The position numbers and the translations under genes are program-made. Shown here piece after piece: positions 13,735 to 26,817 of a DNA stretch of 64,000 nt. Positions within the stretch are counted from its first letter, which is position 1; each line of letters begins with the position of its first letter. The notes beneath the pieces are model-generated. The model was not told the origin of the DNA. It did no database searches and was given only the letters and a program-made list of their open reading frames with translations. The DNA is from Flammula alnicola (lineage: Eukaryota > Basidiomycota > Agaricomycetes > Agaricales > Strophariaceae). The DNA is taken from positions 62,001 to 126,000 of the forward strand of contig JADNRV010000117.1 of NCBI GenBank assembly GCA_015499995.1, written 5' to 3'.

Positions 13735-15446
13735 TTATAATTTCGACTTAACTTGGTCTGCATAACCCGTCTTGCCGGGAACAACGCCGAACGCAGGTCC
13801 ACCTTTTCCAAACATTTTCCTCACGTCTGCAACCAGCTCCTTAGGCTTCTCATGTGCTGCGAAATGCCCACCACTTTTATGTTCCGATTCGAAGACCAAG
13901 TTGGGTGCTTTCAACCATCTGCAAATATGATGTTAATAATACATCATAGAGGATAGGTGACAGTCAGTCCTGGGAACTTAGAACTGAAGTGCTGCACAGT
14001 GCAATACCTTCTGGGGAGAGCGAAAAGTTCCTTCGGGAAGTATGAATAGCCCATTGGGATCGTGGTCGCTACTGTCGTCGTGAATGCGCTTTCCGAAATC
14101 TTCATTACTTCATAGTAAATACGCAGAGAAGCAGCAGGGCCTGCACGCGAGAACCAGTAGATAGAAATCCATGTAAGCACTGCATATCGAAAACATCGTT
14201 AGCTTCGTCACATTTCTAGAGATGGAAATGGATAGAATCACCTTCGTCATCATCCCACGGATAATTATCTGTCCAGGTGACGAGTTTCTCATAAATCCAA
14301 GCTAGAAGTCCTACGGGCGAGTCAGCGAGACCGTATCCGAGGGTCTGTGGCATAGTAGTTTGTTGGTGAAAGTAGCCGGCCGACTTCTTTTGGTACCACT
14401 GTGTTCGCTCGAGTCCCTCCTTCTCTGCAGGTGTGTAGCTGAAAAGAAGATGAGAGAGTAAGAGTAAAGGCCTGCGAGTAGGATGCGGTGGGGGTGCTCT
14501 GTGAATAAACAAGAAGTGGATAGGCCACGGCGTCAGTAGTCTGGTTAGAGATGCAGGGATGCTTGCAAAACTAACACAGCCATGTTCGAGTGCCATGCCT
14601 TGCTGTGTTTGGGGCCATAGAACTGGGCTATCGTTCGAGTGATCTAGTGAGCCATTCACTCATCAGATGCTTGGATTGTCGGTGGCAAGCGCCTCAAACG
14701 TACGAGATAACCCCAATCACCTCCTTGAGTGACTATGGAACGGCATATCAGACCAAAACAGGATATAATATAGCTGAGTCCTCACTATACTCATTATACC
14801 CCAGAGCCAACATCAATTTATTACCAACCTGTAATCGTAATCATGTCGAGAGCCATTAGAATGGCTAATATCAGCATGTGAAAAAGAGGTTTTTACCTCC
14901 GCGTACTGTTTCTCTGCAAATCCCTTCTTCTTGGGTGCCTCTGAAAATCCGTAACCGGGCAGGCTGAAGGCGATTACATGAAAGGCGGGATGTTCGGAGG
15001 ACGCCTCTACCAGCAAGGGGAGTATTTTGCGCACTTCCAAGAAGCTTCCCGGCCCTAGTGATAGTTAGTTATGTACGACATCAGCAATGCTTTCATGAAC
15101 GGGATACATATAAAGATTTCTACTCACAGCCGTGGACGAATAATAAAGGTATAGCACCTCCCACCTTGCTCTTCTTATGCACATAATGGATATTTAACGT
15201 CCCAAAGCCATCCACATCGATGTCTCGTGTAAACTGTGGCAGCTCGTTGTTCAGCTGGGCTTCATGCATTCTCCAGTCGTAGCCATCCTTCCATCGTGCG
15301 ACTAAACGACGGACATCAGAGAGCGGTGCGCCATAGTCCCATCCTGCTTCATCCAATTCGTCTGGAAGGACAGTCATTGCAAGCTTTTGCTGGAGGAGAC
15401 GTATGCTGTCGTCTAGAACGGCAATCTTGAAAGGTTGTTCAGCCAT
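13735..15446 (-). CDS. epoxide hydrolase (microsomal-type alpha/beta hydrolase), copy 3
   Basis: This is a third paralogue, convergent with copy 2 and separated from it by about 108 bases. The protein starts [20 protein letters not shown] (ATG complement at 15446; an in-frame ATG at 15482 would add 12 residues). It has the EHN domain, [18 protein letters not shown] (near 15040-15130), VTQGGDWGY with nucleophile Asp (near 14725), [15 protein letters not shown] (14395-14440), [15 protein letters not shown] (14283-14325) and the catalytic His in [14 protein letters not shown] (13848-13890). The tail [18 protein letters not shown] runs eight residues beyond the tail of copy 1. The stop is at 13735-13737. 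No lesion was found. Confidence 0.86.
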
Positions 15447-16154
15447 GGGTGGTTCAGGCAAACCGGGTCCAAGTGCTTTCAAAATCTGAATGGTATGATC
15501 CTGAAGATGTTAACTAACTTGACAAGAATCTTGATACCCACGCCATCCTTTCCACGCCGCATTCGATTACGAAACCGTCGCGCTTGGAGGGATCGCGAAA
15601 AGAGTGGAACTTCAAGATGAAGTTGCATCTGCAAAACCTGGCGAGGTATCATGGATATTTTGTGCAGTATAGACACCTAGAAAGCCACAAGCGAAAAGGA
15701 CACATAGCGAGTTTGCCTCTTCTCGTTTTCGATATTGATAAGTAAATGTCGGGGACGAGGAAGTTGCGAAGAAACAGCAGGACGAAGTGACAAGGCCGAA
15801 AGCGGAGCCTCGGCCCTTTCAATAGCCGGTGATCCGTCTTAATGAGCTGAACGACAACTTGAACTGAACAACCAAAAGCGCGCTGCCAACACATATGTTG
15901 GTAGAAACAAAGATTGGATCCAAGATATATAAAAACGTTATAATACAATTTCTTTACTATTGACGAAAACGAGTATGCAGAAGAGTACGATCCCAATGTC
16001 CAATGCAGCATTATTGCCTTGGAAAGCCTTTATAGTTGTGTCGAAAATTACGAAAGAAGTAAGACTTTTGAGAAGCAGGAGGTATCGTGTTTGGTTACTA
16101 CCACGGGGTTTCATCCTATATCCTGATGAATGTAAGCGAGAGAATGAGAGAAAT
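15447..16154. other. intergenic between epoxide hydrolase copy 3 and glutamate dehydrogenase
   Basis: This contains the upstream region of epoxide hydrolase copy 3 and the 3' flank of the dehydrogenase. The open frames in both directions (15649-16011 minus; 15960-16208 plus) have no recognisable domain. Confidence 0.4.
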
Positions 16155-19100
16155 CTAAGCAGCGGTGCTAGCAAGGTCCCGGGCGAAATGGAAGAAGTCC
16201 ACACTTGAACCATTTACGCCGTGCTTGTAGATCTGCAGAATGCCATCAGCTATCACGTACGACGAAACACGCAAACACACTCACGAAATGCGAAGCGACC
16301 CAGCTCGAAAACAAGGCCCTTTGATACGGCTCGGGCAACCTCTTCAACAGGGTCTCCAATCCAACCTGATCCACCAACGTCTTTGGAATCGCCCTCCTCA
16401 TAACACCATGTCGACTCGGGACATCATCGAACAAGTCCGAGCTCTCCAGCTCCGCCTGCAGATTATTCAGCGTCTGGGACAAGTCGTCCGAGATGGCAGT
16501 CCGAGTCTTCGTGCCCGACAAACGGGAATGCTCCTTCCATATACAGTGGAACTCGGCAGCAGCATTTTCAACGATCTTGGCTTGTATGTTCTTGACGTAG
16601 CTTTGGTAGAACGAACTGGGTTTCCCATCCTTGAAGATCATCAAATCGATGTACTCTTGTGTCGAAAGAGCGAGACCAGCAAGGACCTCGAGAGAAGAGC
16701 TAGTGACACCACCTAGTAACAAACAAGAATTAGAATAGAAATTAGAACTAAGCAGGGCGATTGTACCTTTGTTGGTGCTCGAGTCCTTGAAAAGAATGAC
16801 CTTCCTCTTCTCGAGATGCAGACGAGCTTGTTGGGTCAAGAAGAGATTAGCACCCTCAACGATGTACTTGAAGTGAGGTTTCCCGTCGGCGTCAACGAGA
16901 GCAGCCATGTTCGAGATATTGACAGCCTCGGGCCTATATCATTGATAACGATAGTCAGTCAACAAAAAGCGTACATGTAGAAAATTTGACTGACCGTCCA
17001 CCACAAGGCACGAACAAATCTGCTTTGAACCTCAGATGCGCACCATTCCTGAAATCAGTGCCATCTAGCACGACCTCTCCAGCTATCGACAAGAACAAAA
17101 TTAGACAATCCTTCCACAAAGATTAAAGAGGGAAAGACGTACAAGGCAACTTGACGTCCTGGTCTTCGACCTTCACAAGGTACCCATCTTTGCTCAACTT
17201 GGCAGTGTTGAAGTTGGAAACAGGCACCCGGAGCTTCGCGAGACGGACAAGTTCTGCACGATCGATACCAACAGGGTCGGCCAGGACACCACTACCATCG
17301 ATGACGGCGACGGTCTTGTCAGACGAAAGGAGAATTTCATCTACGTAATACAGAGGTGAGAACATGTCACAAAATAATTGAACAATAATTGCACATACTC
17401 GAACCAAGATCTCCATCAGGACCTCCGGTCTGCACCTTTGTGATGTCCTTCTCCCTCAAGCCGAGCTGCTTGTAAAGTCCAAGCACGTACTGCCTGATCG
17501 ACAAGGAAGTCATCCCATAGGTGTCGTGCGGTATGCCTCCGAGTGTCTCTGCGCTCTTTCCGGTGGTGAAAGACTTCCACCAGGTCTCGGCACCGCGAGA
17601 ACGGGCATGCACTGTGAGATAGCACCAAAAGAGTTAGAACAATTCCTTGCACGTATATAAGAAAGAGACATACGAGCTGCCCAGTCCATCATATCAGCAG
17701 TACCCTCTGTCGACAGAAAATAACACATTAAAAATATATACTTATTGTCTCGAGAAGAACTTGCGTACCATCAGGGCCGAAGAAAAGCAACTCAGGCTTG
17801 CCATAGAGATCAACCAAAGGCTCCTTGATACCAGGAGTTTGCCCAGGAATGAGAAGGTCGATGACGGCCTAATCAAATGGAAATAATGAGTACTTGCGTG
17901 GCTCAATAACGGATAAATTTGCATACATCGACATATTTCTCGAAACAACTTCTTGGACGCGCTCCCAGCCTACAGTTCACAGAAAATCAATAACATATTC
18001 ATAAAAAGGAGGAACATAGTAACTGACGAGGGCAGAATAGTACCCTTGGCACCACCTTCGGGGATATCCTTATTCTTCAGCGACTGAGTCGATGCCAGAT
18101 TGTAGTTCTCATCAAACCTAGCGAGCAATCATAAGCAAAAGTGTTTATAACACAACACAGCAAAGACAACTTACAGCATCCTCTGGTTGATTGAGTAATT
18201 CCTGAGACACCATTTAGTTAGAGATGACGGTGGATGTAGCATAGAACGTACTCTTTGTTCCTCGACATGACTATCCGAATGCCGCCACGAGCAACATCTC
18301 GGAATCGGATATGGAACCCTCTGAATTCATTGCCAATAATGAAGAACATCCCGAAAGGCTTCCTGGGATATTCCACTTCGGGCAAGAAATCCGGTGCCAG
18401 GCGGAACGACAATGCAACCTTGGTGGGTTGGTAGAAGTTGGTCTTCAAGATGTGCCTGTTGGAGAGACGAGTGAAGTTCAGCAACAGCCACAGTACAGTA
18501 ACTATTGAAAACACACGTACTTGTTGAAGATCAGGAAGCTCTCCAACACTTGCAGTTCATGCTTGTTGGGAACGGTGCGGCGGATCTTATCATACAACTC
18601 GGCGTCGTTGAGTGGTTGCACAGTTTGCAGACGTTGGTACGAGAGCGTTGGCCTACGCGGTCAGGATTCCAGGGTCAGACCTTTGCAACCAAAAGGATAA
18701 AGGAAACGTACATCAACTCTGACGCATCGTCCGAGGGTGGATAGTGGGTCATCGCAAAGTTCACGTACAACAAGCGAATCTGGGAGCCGGAACCATGTAA
18801 ATGCACACCTCTGCAGAAAGAACGAACTGTGACGTACCAGATCCGGATAGGCATGAATAACCTGTGCGATACTTTCACGAGTGAAAGTTTCCTCCCTGAA
18901 CCTCTTCTTAATGTTGTTCAACACTTCTGCATGCGCAGGGTCGTTCTCGTTCAATACGTTCTTGAGCTGGAGATACGCCGGGCCGAGGCGGTTGCAGAAG
19001 TGCTGGGCGAAGACCCAACCACAGTCTGAAGATTGTGAAGAATTAGTGGTCAAGTCAAGACGAGGGAAATGGAAAGGATCGTACAGGCATAAGTAGCTTC

Positions 19101-20602
19101 CTGTACAGCATTGCTTCCCAGAGCTTGGGGGAGGAAGAAAGGGTTGTCAGGAAGACAGAAAAGCAAGGATGCTTCTTTCATGACTTGGAAGATGGAGCTC
19201 TCGATTGGTGGGGCATTGCTATTGGGAAGAGGGTTGAGGTATAGCGAGATAATAGTGACGCCGTTGGAGAATTGCTCTGCGAAGTACCGTAATCAACAGA
19301 CTGCAATAACGAGAAAGACAGAATATACATACCGACATATTTGCGAGCAGAGTATAGGGAGTAAAAGTGGTACAAATTGGAGAGAGCGCTGGGAAAGAAA
19401 CGCGTCAAAATCGGGACGTTGGAGGAGTTGGATATGAATTTAGTTACCTGAAGAAACCGGACGTGCCTCCCATCTTGTATCCGATGACGAGGCGCCTTTC
19501 ACGTGAACCCTCAACCTCGAAGACTTCAATAACGGGGCCATATCTCGTCTCGACATTCCACATAACCTAATACGCGAAAAGAACGCGTCAATATCCATAG
19601 AACAACCCCACAAACCCGCCTCGGTAACAGGGTACATACTTGTTGGTATATATCCAGGGTGTGTTTCGTCGCCCTATCCAAGAATGCTGAATCCGAGACG
19701 GAACGAATATCTGTCTTTTGGCCGGGCGCATTCACAGGAGCCTTGCCAGGGAAATGGCATTTGGTGACAAAGTAGCATCGGAGTTGCTGAGAGGCTGTAG
19801 CTGAGATGGATCCTGTCGAACGGAAGGTCTCGAGCCTGTACGCGTTTTCGGGCGTGGACTTGTTCAAAAATAGGTCATCGATTCTGTGAAGGAAGAACAA
19901 GGCATATTCAGCACGCGAACGCGTCAATGTTGGATTTCGCACGCGAAGAGTGGGAACACAAGTCTGGGTGCTGCGGCACCACGATCGGACATGGACTCGG
20001 ATCTCGAATCTTCCCCAGACAATACGCAAAAATAGCAGACAATTAAGAGGCCCTAAATCCTCACCTCGTTTCACAAATAGAACCTGGGCCCTCGGTGACC
20101 GTCAGTCCAGGAGGACTGGTATGGATGAACGTTGCGCCGTTGCCCTTCTCGTCAATTCTGTCGAGGTCGATGACAAGCTTGCTCGGATCATGTTTCGTGT
20201 ACGCCAGAATCTTGGCTCCGAAGAGGGCAATGATGTGGTCAGAGATGACCTCGCGCGACTCATTCTGGAAGTAGGTGTCGTCGATGCCGAGGTTGGAATA
20301 GAACCAGTTGACTTCGTTGGCGACGAGCTCGCGCGGGATAAAGCCCTATTTTGTCGAGTCACAAATGTCATCAGCCATCAAAACAAGGCACCATGTTGAA
20401 GCACAACCACCTTTTGGGCGACGTCATTCTCGACGAGCGCGCGTTGCTCGTTCTTGCCCTTGAAGACAGGGGTGGTGTAACCGGGCTGGTTCTTGACACG
20501 GTGTAACGACGTTTCACTGGCATGTAACGAGTGCATCGCCGAGAGCCGCTGGGCTGGCACAGAGAGCAGGTGCGCAGGGGGCGTCGGCTCAGGCGTTGAC
20601 AT
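16155..20602 (-). CDS. GDH2: NAD-specific glutamate dehydrogenase, large fungal type
   Basis: Catabolic enzyme converting glutamate to 2-oxoglutarate and ammonia with NAD+, of the large subclass (about 1,000 residues or more). It begins MSTPEPTPPAHLLSVPAQRL (ATG complement at 20602). Recognisable segments in order are KVALSFRLAPDFLPEVEYP and PFGMFFIIGNEFRGFHIRFR followed by DVARGGIRIVMSRN (18250-18440), the glycine-rich EGGAKGTIL active-site loop (near 18040-18070), GGPDGDLGS of the dinucleotide-binding domain (near 17410), and FKYIVEGANLFLTQQARLHL (16800-16870). The C-terminus ASHF joins across an intron to VYKHGVNGSSVDFFHFARDL, with the stop at 16155-16157. About twenty short introns are present. 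A TATATAAG box on the minus strand at 20716-20723 sits about 115 bases before the ATG. Confidence 0.93.
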
Positions 20603-20715
20603 CGTTGGTGGCGATTTGGATATTATAGAAAAGTAGAAAATAAGGCTTGTGAGAGGCGAGGACAAGTACGGATTGGATATGTGGTAGAAGGAAAGATGAA
20701 TGGTGGATTGGACCT

Positions 20716-20723
20716 CTTATATA
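20716..20723 (-). promoter_or_regulatory. TATA box upstream of glutamate dehydrogenase
   Basis: TATATAAG on the minus strand, about 115 bases before the dehydrogenase ATG, a normal spacing for a basidiomycete promoter with a short leader. Confidence 0.45.
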
Positions 20724-23194
20724 TGCGAGGTCCGTTGTTTATTTCGGCTTGCCCGCTCAAGACGCTTTCAGATTCCTTCGGCGCTAGACGTGTATAAAAG
20801 GAACCGGACCTCGACCCCAATGCTTATTACCACAAAACTCGCGCATATGACCATAAAGATGATACTTCCGAACGACATTAACAATTTTCTCATTGGCACA
20901 CACCGGCAAAAATCCTATGCATCAATTATACAGCCCCAAAACATCAGAAATATGAACTCGACAAGGGGACGACCTAACGGAAGGAACTTGTTGTTCGCGA
21001 GGTTTCAGGATTCGACGCACCTGCTGACCTCCCTTCCGCCGCGCATCAAATTAAAAATTCCTCACAACCGTTCATCTGAGTGCCCCCGACCGGAGTAACG
21101 ACAACAGGGTCAAGAAGCCGTACGTACAACGCCAGGCCTCTACAGTCTTCTCTCCAGTTGGCGTCATATTCGCAATTTTCGACAACAACGTTCGTGCACT
21201 TATTCGTTCTTCTTGCTTCAACATTGGTTGGGTTGACCATGCTTGTAAGGGTCAATCTGAGTCCACGAATCATCCAGAAAATGAAATTTTCCACGAAGAA
21301 CACCACAGAGCCTTCTGTCATTTCGTAAACCATTTCCAAAGGTGATATGACACGGTCGTGGATTGTGAGAGACGCGTCGTCTCACCCCATTCAATCCCGA
21401 AGCACGCGACATAACTCGCGACTGGAAGGCTCGTCCCTCTGTGCGCGTGATCCCCTATTGAGGTATGCCTCCCCAAGTTGTTGGTATTATCCCTGAATCG
21501 AATCTTCTAGCCCAATTTTATCCCCAAGCCACCCAAACCCCCAATTTTTTGACGTTCTTTTGCACATTTCAATATTTGAGAGGAGCCGTCGTGAATTCGT
21601 GACGACAAATCCTCGGCTTGTGGGTACCTGTGCAGTGTAGATCTTGCCTTGAGAATCGGATCTTATATTTGGATCACCCATTGTAAGTACCAGGTAGGGC
21701 GACCCACCTTTTCATGGTTTTCGTCACTTATATACTTTTGTCTAGTAGGCTTCATGCGAGTCGTCCAATGATCTTTTGACATGCGAGCACTAAGTCTACT
21801 ACTATCGCATTAGATTCTCTCCAGCATAAAGTATAAGCTTGGACCCAACTCTGAGCTTGAGCCCCGCTGAATACTCTTGCCCAACGCGCTAGAGTTGCAT
21901 CCCATCGTGTTCCACAGAACAGTATCCAATGGCAACCCTCCACTGGCATGGCCGAAGATCGTCTCGGCTCAACAAATGAAAGTTCACCACTACCACCTGC
22001 CTTCCTCTCCATTATTTTACTGCGGACTCCGGAACTTGTCCCTAGGCCGACCAAGGCCAGCTTATTCCAGCTGCCGACAACCGCATGGAATGTCTCCATC
22101 CGTCTCCGGACCTACGTGTGGATGCGCCGCACGCACTGGTTGCCATATTTAACCAGACGGATCTTGAGCACGCTGGAGACGGCCTCCGACTCTAGCCTTA
22201 ATATCCCATGTCCAATCCGATGGCAGTTCTATGCAGTTCTACATCTGTATTGCTGAGAAATACCCTCTCCGATGGATCACGACAATCACTACCTTGGGCA
22301 TTACAAATCTTGTACAGCACAATAATTACTTGAGCTGGAGTGACGGAGGGTCGACATCGGGAAACCGTGGTCCGCATCCGTATACTTAAAGTATAAGTAG
22401 TCTGACAACTATTCAGCGCCCTTCGGATGTCGAGATCTCACAAGTTTACGACCGAGAATGTATGCATGATGTACAGAGACAAGAACTTACAAATAAGAAA
22501 AAGATCGCACAACCAAAAAGACACCAAAGAAGTAAAATGAAATAAACCAAAGGAAATGAATTAATCATACACGAAATATATATAAATGTTGATGTACCGC
22601 ACTAAACTAGAGGAGAGGTAGAAATCCAAGATACATTTGTCCACGCTGAACCTTTTTAAACGTATATACAACGACCTTCTGCGTGATGATAAGACTGTAA
22701 GAACGTGTACAGGTGAGGGGGTGTCGAGGGTGGTGTGTGTGGGTCGGTGCTCCGAAACCGATTTAATGGTTCGAAGACTCGCAATGGTTTTGAGTGGATG
22801 TTAAGCAGCAGGGAAAACAACGACGAGGGGCATCGGGACCGGTTACCAGAAGGTCGCTTGCTCGCCAGTGTCGTCGTCCTTGCGCTCGTCGGACGTCGTT
22901 ACGAGGTCATAGGTTGTCAATCAACGTAGTCTTGTGGATGAATGAGATGGGGGTCGAAGATGGAAATTAATGGTGAAATGTCCAATTGGAGGCGGGTACA
23001 TCGAGTTGAATTTGAAGAGAGAAGATTTATCGAGGACTTGGCACAAAATTGTGAAAAACGAGAAAGGAAGGAACCAAGAAGGAATGTTGTTAGGTTGGGA
23101 AGAATATCGGGAAAATGAAGGAAGGAATTGTTGGTATATGAGGCCACTGGGATTAAATCGCAGCCAGTTCGCACAAGGTCGTCAAAAGTCCTCT
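20724..23194. other. 2.5 kb interval without a supported gene
   Basis: This lies between the divergent side of glutamate dehydrogenase and the 3' end of the Vts1-like gene. Several frames of 65-130 codons overlap on both strands (20700-21330, 21752-22256), but none shows a domain or consistent splicing. A near-palindrome TATACTTAAAGTATA lies at about 22380-22395. AT-rich sequence at 22480-22640 probably belongs to the 3' flank of the Vts1-like gene. Confidence 0.35.
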
Positions 23195-25407
23195 TCACGG
23201 ACTGGCCAACCCGGCACTGCTAGGCGGCACACTGCTCGGCGGGCCCCCATCAATCCCCATCTTCTTCCTCACCAACTCAAACGTCTTCAACATCTTCCTC
23301 CTCGCCCCAAGCGCCGCAACACCTTTCGCTTCCAACGCTGCCTCGTCCATCATCACCATATCCTGCCACTTGCTCCCCTCAAAGTTGGGCGTATACTTGT
23401 GCAACCTCAAGCTCCTCAACCACCCCGCGACATCGTTCAGCAGCGCCGGGTCCACGTCCTCCTCGCCCTTCGGCGTGCTGTTGCCCCCATCCCGCCCAGG
23501 CATGCTTCCAGCGCTGCGCAACCCAGGCGAGCGTGCGCTTCCAGGCCCGGTCTTGCGCCCGCCAGGGCCATTGCTCATGCCAGACCCCAAACCCGCACTC
23601 ATAGGCTGCATGCCCAACCATCCGGCCATACCCGGCTGCCCGAACCCGCCCGCCGCCATCTGTGCAGCGAGGAGCTGCGCCGCGTCGGGGTTCATGTTCA
23701 TCATGCTCATGATGTTGAACGGGCTCATCGGCTGCATGCCCAGGCCAGGTAAACCCATGCCCATCGTCGGGCTCCCGAGTCCCATTCCGAACCCGTTCAT
23801 CTGCATCCCGAGTCCGTTCATGTTGTTGCCCCCGGCGTCGGACCCGTCACCGCCGAACCTGTTCGGCTGATTATTGTTATTGAGCACCGGGCTCCTCCCT
23901 CCCGCCCATCCTGCATTCCCACTGGCGTTCCTCATGCCGCCAGCACCACCGCGCCCGGCGTTCTGTCCATGTCCCTGTCCAGCATTGATCGGGTTTCCGT
24001 TATCGTCATACACCGCACCGCCATTGTGGTCATTATGGTTATTATTGTTATTGTTCCTTCCATCGTGCTGGTTCTTCGCATTACGACGGTGGATCGTGGG
24101 GTCGCCCATGCGAGGAACTCCCGGTGCAGAGTTGGCATGCCATTCCGTCTTGGTCGCGGTGTCGGCAGCAGGCGCAGGTCGGGTCTCTTTCTTAAACATC
24201 GGAATCAGAGGCGTAGTGACCATGCTCGCCCAGCTGTCGTTCGCAGGGGCGGTGACCTCATTGTTGGCCCTTGGAGTACCAATCGTGCCCGAGAACTCTG
24301 TGCTCTTAGGTCGAGAAGAGCCAACAGTAGCCTCGCCAGAGGGTGAGCTGAGCTGCTCTGAAACCTGACTAAGCAGAGTCGAAGGTCCCCAGGAGGCACG
24401 TCCGTCACCAGGCGAGGCAAGAACAGGCGCGGAAATCCTGTGAGAGGCATTGCTCGCCTTGAGCTTGGCCCTCTGCTGGGCGAGAGTGGCAGCAGCAGAG
24501 TCGGGCGGGATGGCCGCGGAGTCAGGAGAAAGATAATTGGACGAGTTGTCCAATGCCAACGACTGACGGTTGCCCGGGGTGAAGTTTCGTGCAGTGGGCG
24601 AAGCTGGAAGGCCAGACTTGAGGCCAGGAGACTTGATGCTCGCAAGCTTGGCTTCCATCTGGCTCTGCATGGAACCTGTGGAGAAAAGAAGACATGGCTC
24701 GTGTCAGATGACAAATGCATTCGGAGAACTTGGAAATAAGTACCACCCATGGCAGGACTAAGGAGGGCCGTCATCGGATCGGACCTTGCCATCTGCTGCA
24801 GAACGGTGATGAAGAACCGGATTTGAACTTGAGTAGAGTGTTGGAGAAGACTGTAAAGAGCGGCTGTGCGCTCTGCTTCAGAGAGAACTTTGAACCCTGT
24901 TTACGATACATTTATCAGCCTCCAGTCCACAACGACCGGGGGAAAAAAAGACGACGCACATTGCTCGATGGCACTAAGTTCCTCTTTAAAATTGACGTCC
25001 AAGGAGGCGGCAGCCATATCCTCCTACAAGGTCAATCAGCATCCCATCACCACCACCATCCCGTAGTAAGCAGACGTACCAAGGTTGCCTCGTAATTCTG
25101 AAGATTTTCAAACCACTGATCCAAGGCCTCCGCTGCACAAGGGAACAAAGACGATGTTAGTTAATTCGTCTGCGGCGTGCTTCGTTTCTGCATTCAACGT
25201 ACCTTCGGGGGTCTGGAACATGGCACCTGTGCCTAAGAGCTCGCTAGTCGGCCTGGCGCTGGATTGCCCTCCAGGGCGGGGCGAGGCGGGCGCGAGGGTA
25301 GGGGTTCCACGAGAAGTGGGCCCCATCGACTGGCGGGCGCTGGCTTTGCCGTTTTCATGAGGCCCAGGACTCGGACTGGGGCTCGTAGAAGGTGGGCGAA
25401 GACTCAT
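23195..25407 (-). CDS. VTS1: Vts1/Smaug-like SAM-domain RNA-binding post-transcriptional regulator
   Basis: Vts1 proteins bind hairpin RNA elements through a SAM domain and recruit the deadenylation machinery. The protein starts [20 protein letters not shown]; a conserved helical N-terminal block follows over three small exons ([20 protein letters not shown], then [20 protein letters not shown], 24830-25130), then a long Ser/Pro/Asn/Gly/Met-rich low-complexity region (about 23500-24600), including an Asn/His run and Met-Gly-rich repeats. The C-terminal SAM domain has [14 protein letters not shown] followed by [18 protein letters not shown] (about 23250-23440). The Lys/Arg and Ala/Leu positions of the RNA-binding face are present. 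The stop is at 23195. The low-complexity middle may form condensates; that is inference. Confidence 0.9.
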
Positions 25408-26817
25408 TGTGGTAATGTGTGAAGAAGAAAAAATGTGGGATTAGATGTAGTGGTGGGCGGTGTTGTGGTGCTGGTGCGACAATCAAGGAAAGGAGAACGA
25501 TCGAAAAGGTTTCGATTTTTCTTTTTGTCTTTGTTTCCTTTCAAAGTTCGAAAAAAAATCCAATGTCGAGCCGCGTAAACGGGCTACTGGTGTGGTTAGA
25601 CCTGCTGGTGTTTAAGAGTAGATCCAGAAGCGAACAAAGATGCACGCAAAGAGGGGGTCGACACAGTCCGTGGAATTGGGGCCCTGGGAATCGCTGTGGC
25701 TTGGCTTCTTGCGATGTTGTGCTGCAGTGTTAACTGGTCTAGACGAGACCAGCGGAGCCTGCCGGTCTAGCGAAGAGCTTTTCTTTTTGAGTCTCAGCGC
25801 AAAGAGCGACGGTGGAGGCAGAAAAGAAGAAAAAAGCGGAGAACACCCTGTCAATAGCGGCGGTACAGGCTGAAAAGCAAAGATGAGCTGGCTTAAGAAT
25901 TCAATTCCTGTCACATCATTGTGACACAACTTTCCCAGCTCAGTGAAACAATAACTATCAGCGCCATGATCGCATCTTCAACTGATAGACATTGCCTTCA
26001 ACTCAAGGGGAAGAATCCTATGTACTTCAGAACGCCCAAAGCAATGACCAGCGCCTCATTCAGGCTCAATCGAATCCAAAAGCTCAAGATTTTCATTCGC
26101 TGTTCATCAGATATTGACCAGTTCATCCAGATCTGCGACACATTGCTTTCATTTGAGAGATCGTAAGAAATCCAAGAAAATCCATCACATCAACGTCAAG
26201 CCACCAGCGTAAAAATAACTAACTTGAAACAAATCTTATTCAAAGTATTCTAAAGACAGGATTAATAATGAGCAGCTTCACCTCTCACTATCTCGCAGTC
26301 CGAAATTAACTGAGCAATCTCTCAGGCTTTGCAGGGCTTATGGACCCATATCGGTGAAATTAACGGTTAAAAAAATCGAAAGGCCTGAAAAAGTATCTCC
26401 AGACCAGGCTGCGACTCTGGAGACAGGCAAAGAGATCAGCTGAAAAGGAACCTCAAAAACTCAAGGAGGAATGCCATATATGACGAGGTCCCCAATTGGA
26501 AGTACTCAGCTTACCGAAGACTAACAATACAATAAGTACATAGGTGGCTATCTACTTATTGTCTGTAAGAAGCCTTCGGAAGACACACAGATCAGCTGGG
26601 ATCTAGAGAACGGAATGTGATCGCTATAAGTTCCCCGGCCCTTTATCATGGGCTGGAACAGTGGATAAAACCCATGACAGGGAGGAGCGCCCAGTTCTCC
26701 AGTGTGCGTCTCCTATAAATCCCCGCTGTATCCGTATCATGTATCCACTGGGTTCTCCTATATACTAGGACTTTAGTAGCTGACTTATAGAAGAATTCCT
26801 AGCCTACCTAAAGCTTA
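25408..26817. other. accessory-region interval with repeat-like sequence, no supported gene
   Basis: This starts with the promoter of the Vts1-like gene (long T/A tracts at 25505-25560). A short perfect inverted repeat TGTCACA-TCAT-TGTGACA lies at 25910-25927. An 81-codon frame at 25921-26166 (+) ends at a good donor (gtaaga) and could be an exon, but no continuation convinced me. At 26340-26455 there is sequence similar to 30745-30865. At about 26572-26817 the sequence TGTAAGAAGCC...TATAAATCCCCG resembles a solo LTR. Confidence 0.3.
26340..26455 (+). repeat. dispersed repeat, copy 1 (partner at 30745-30865)
   Basis: It shares, in order, ATATCGGTGAA, a TATCTCC motif, GCGA(C/T)T...GAGACAGGC and CAGCTGAAAAGGAAC with 30745-30865 in the same orientation. 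Identity is patchy, so it may be an old interspersed element. The two copies flank the HNH/SDR block on its outer side and its middle. Confidence 0.4.

Noticed and set aside
21752..22256. Overlapping frames of about 100 codons on both strands
   Set aside because: No domain, no consistent splice sites; typical chance frames in GC-balanced DNA.
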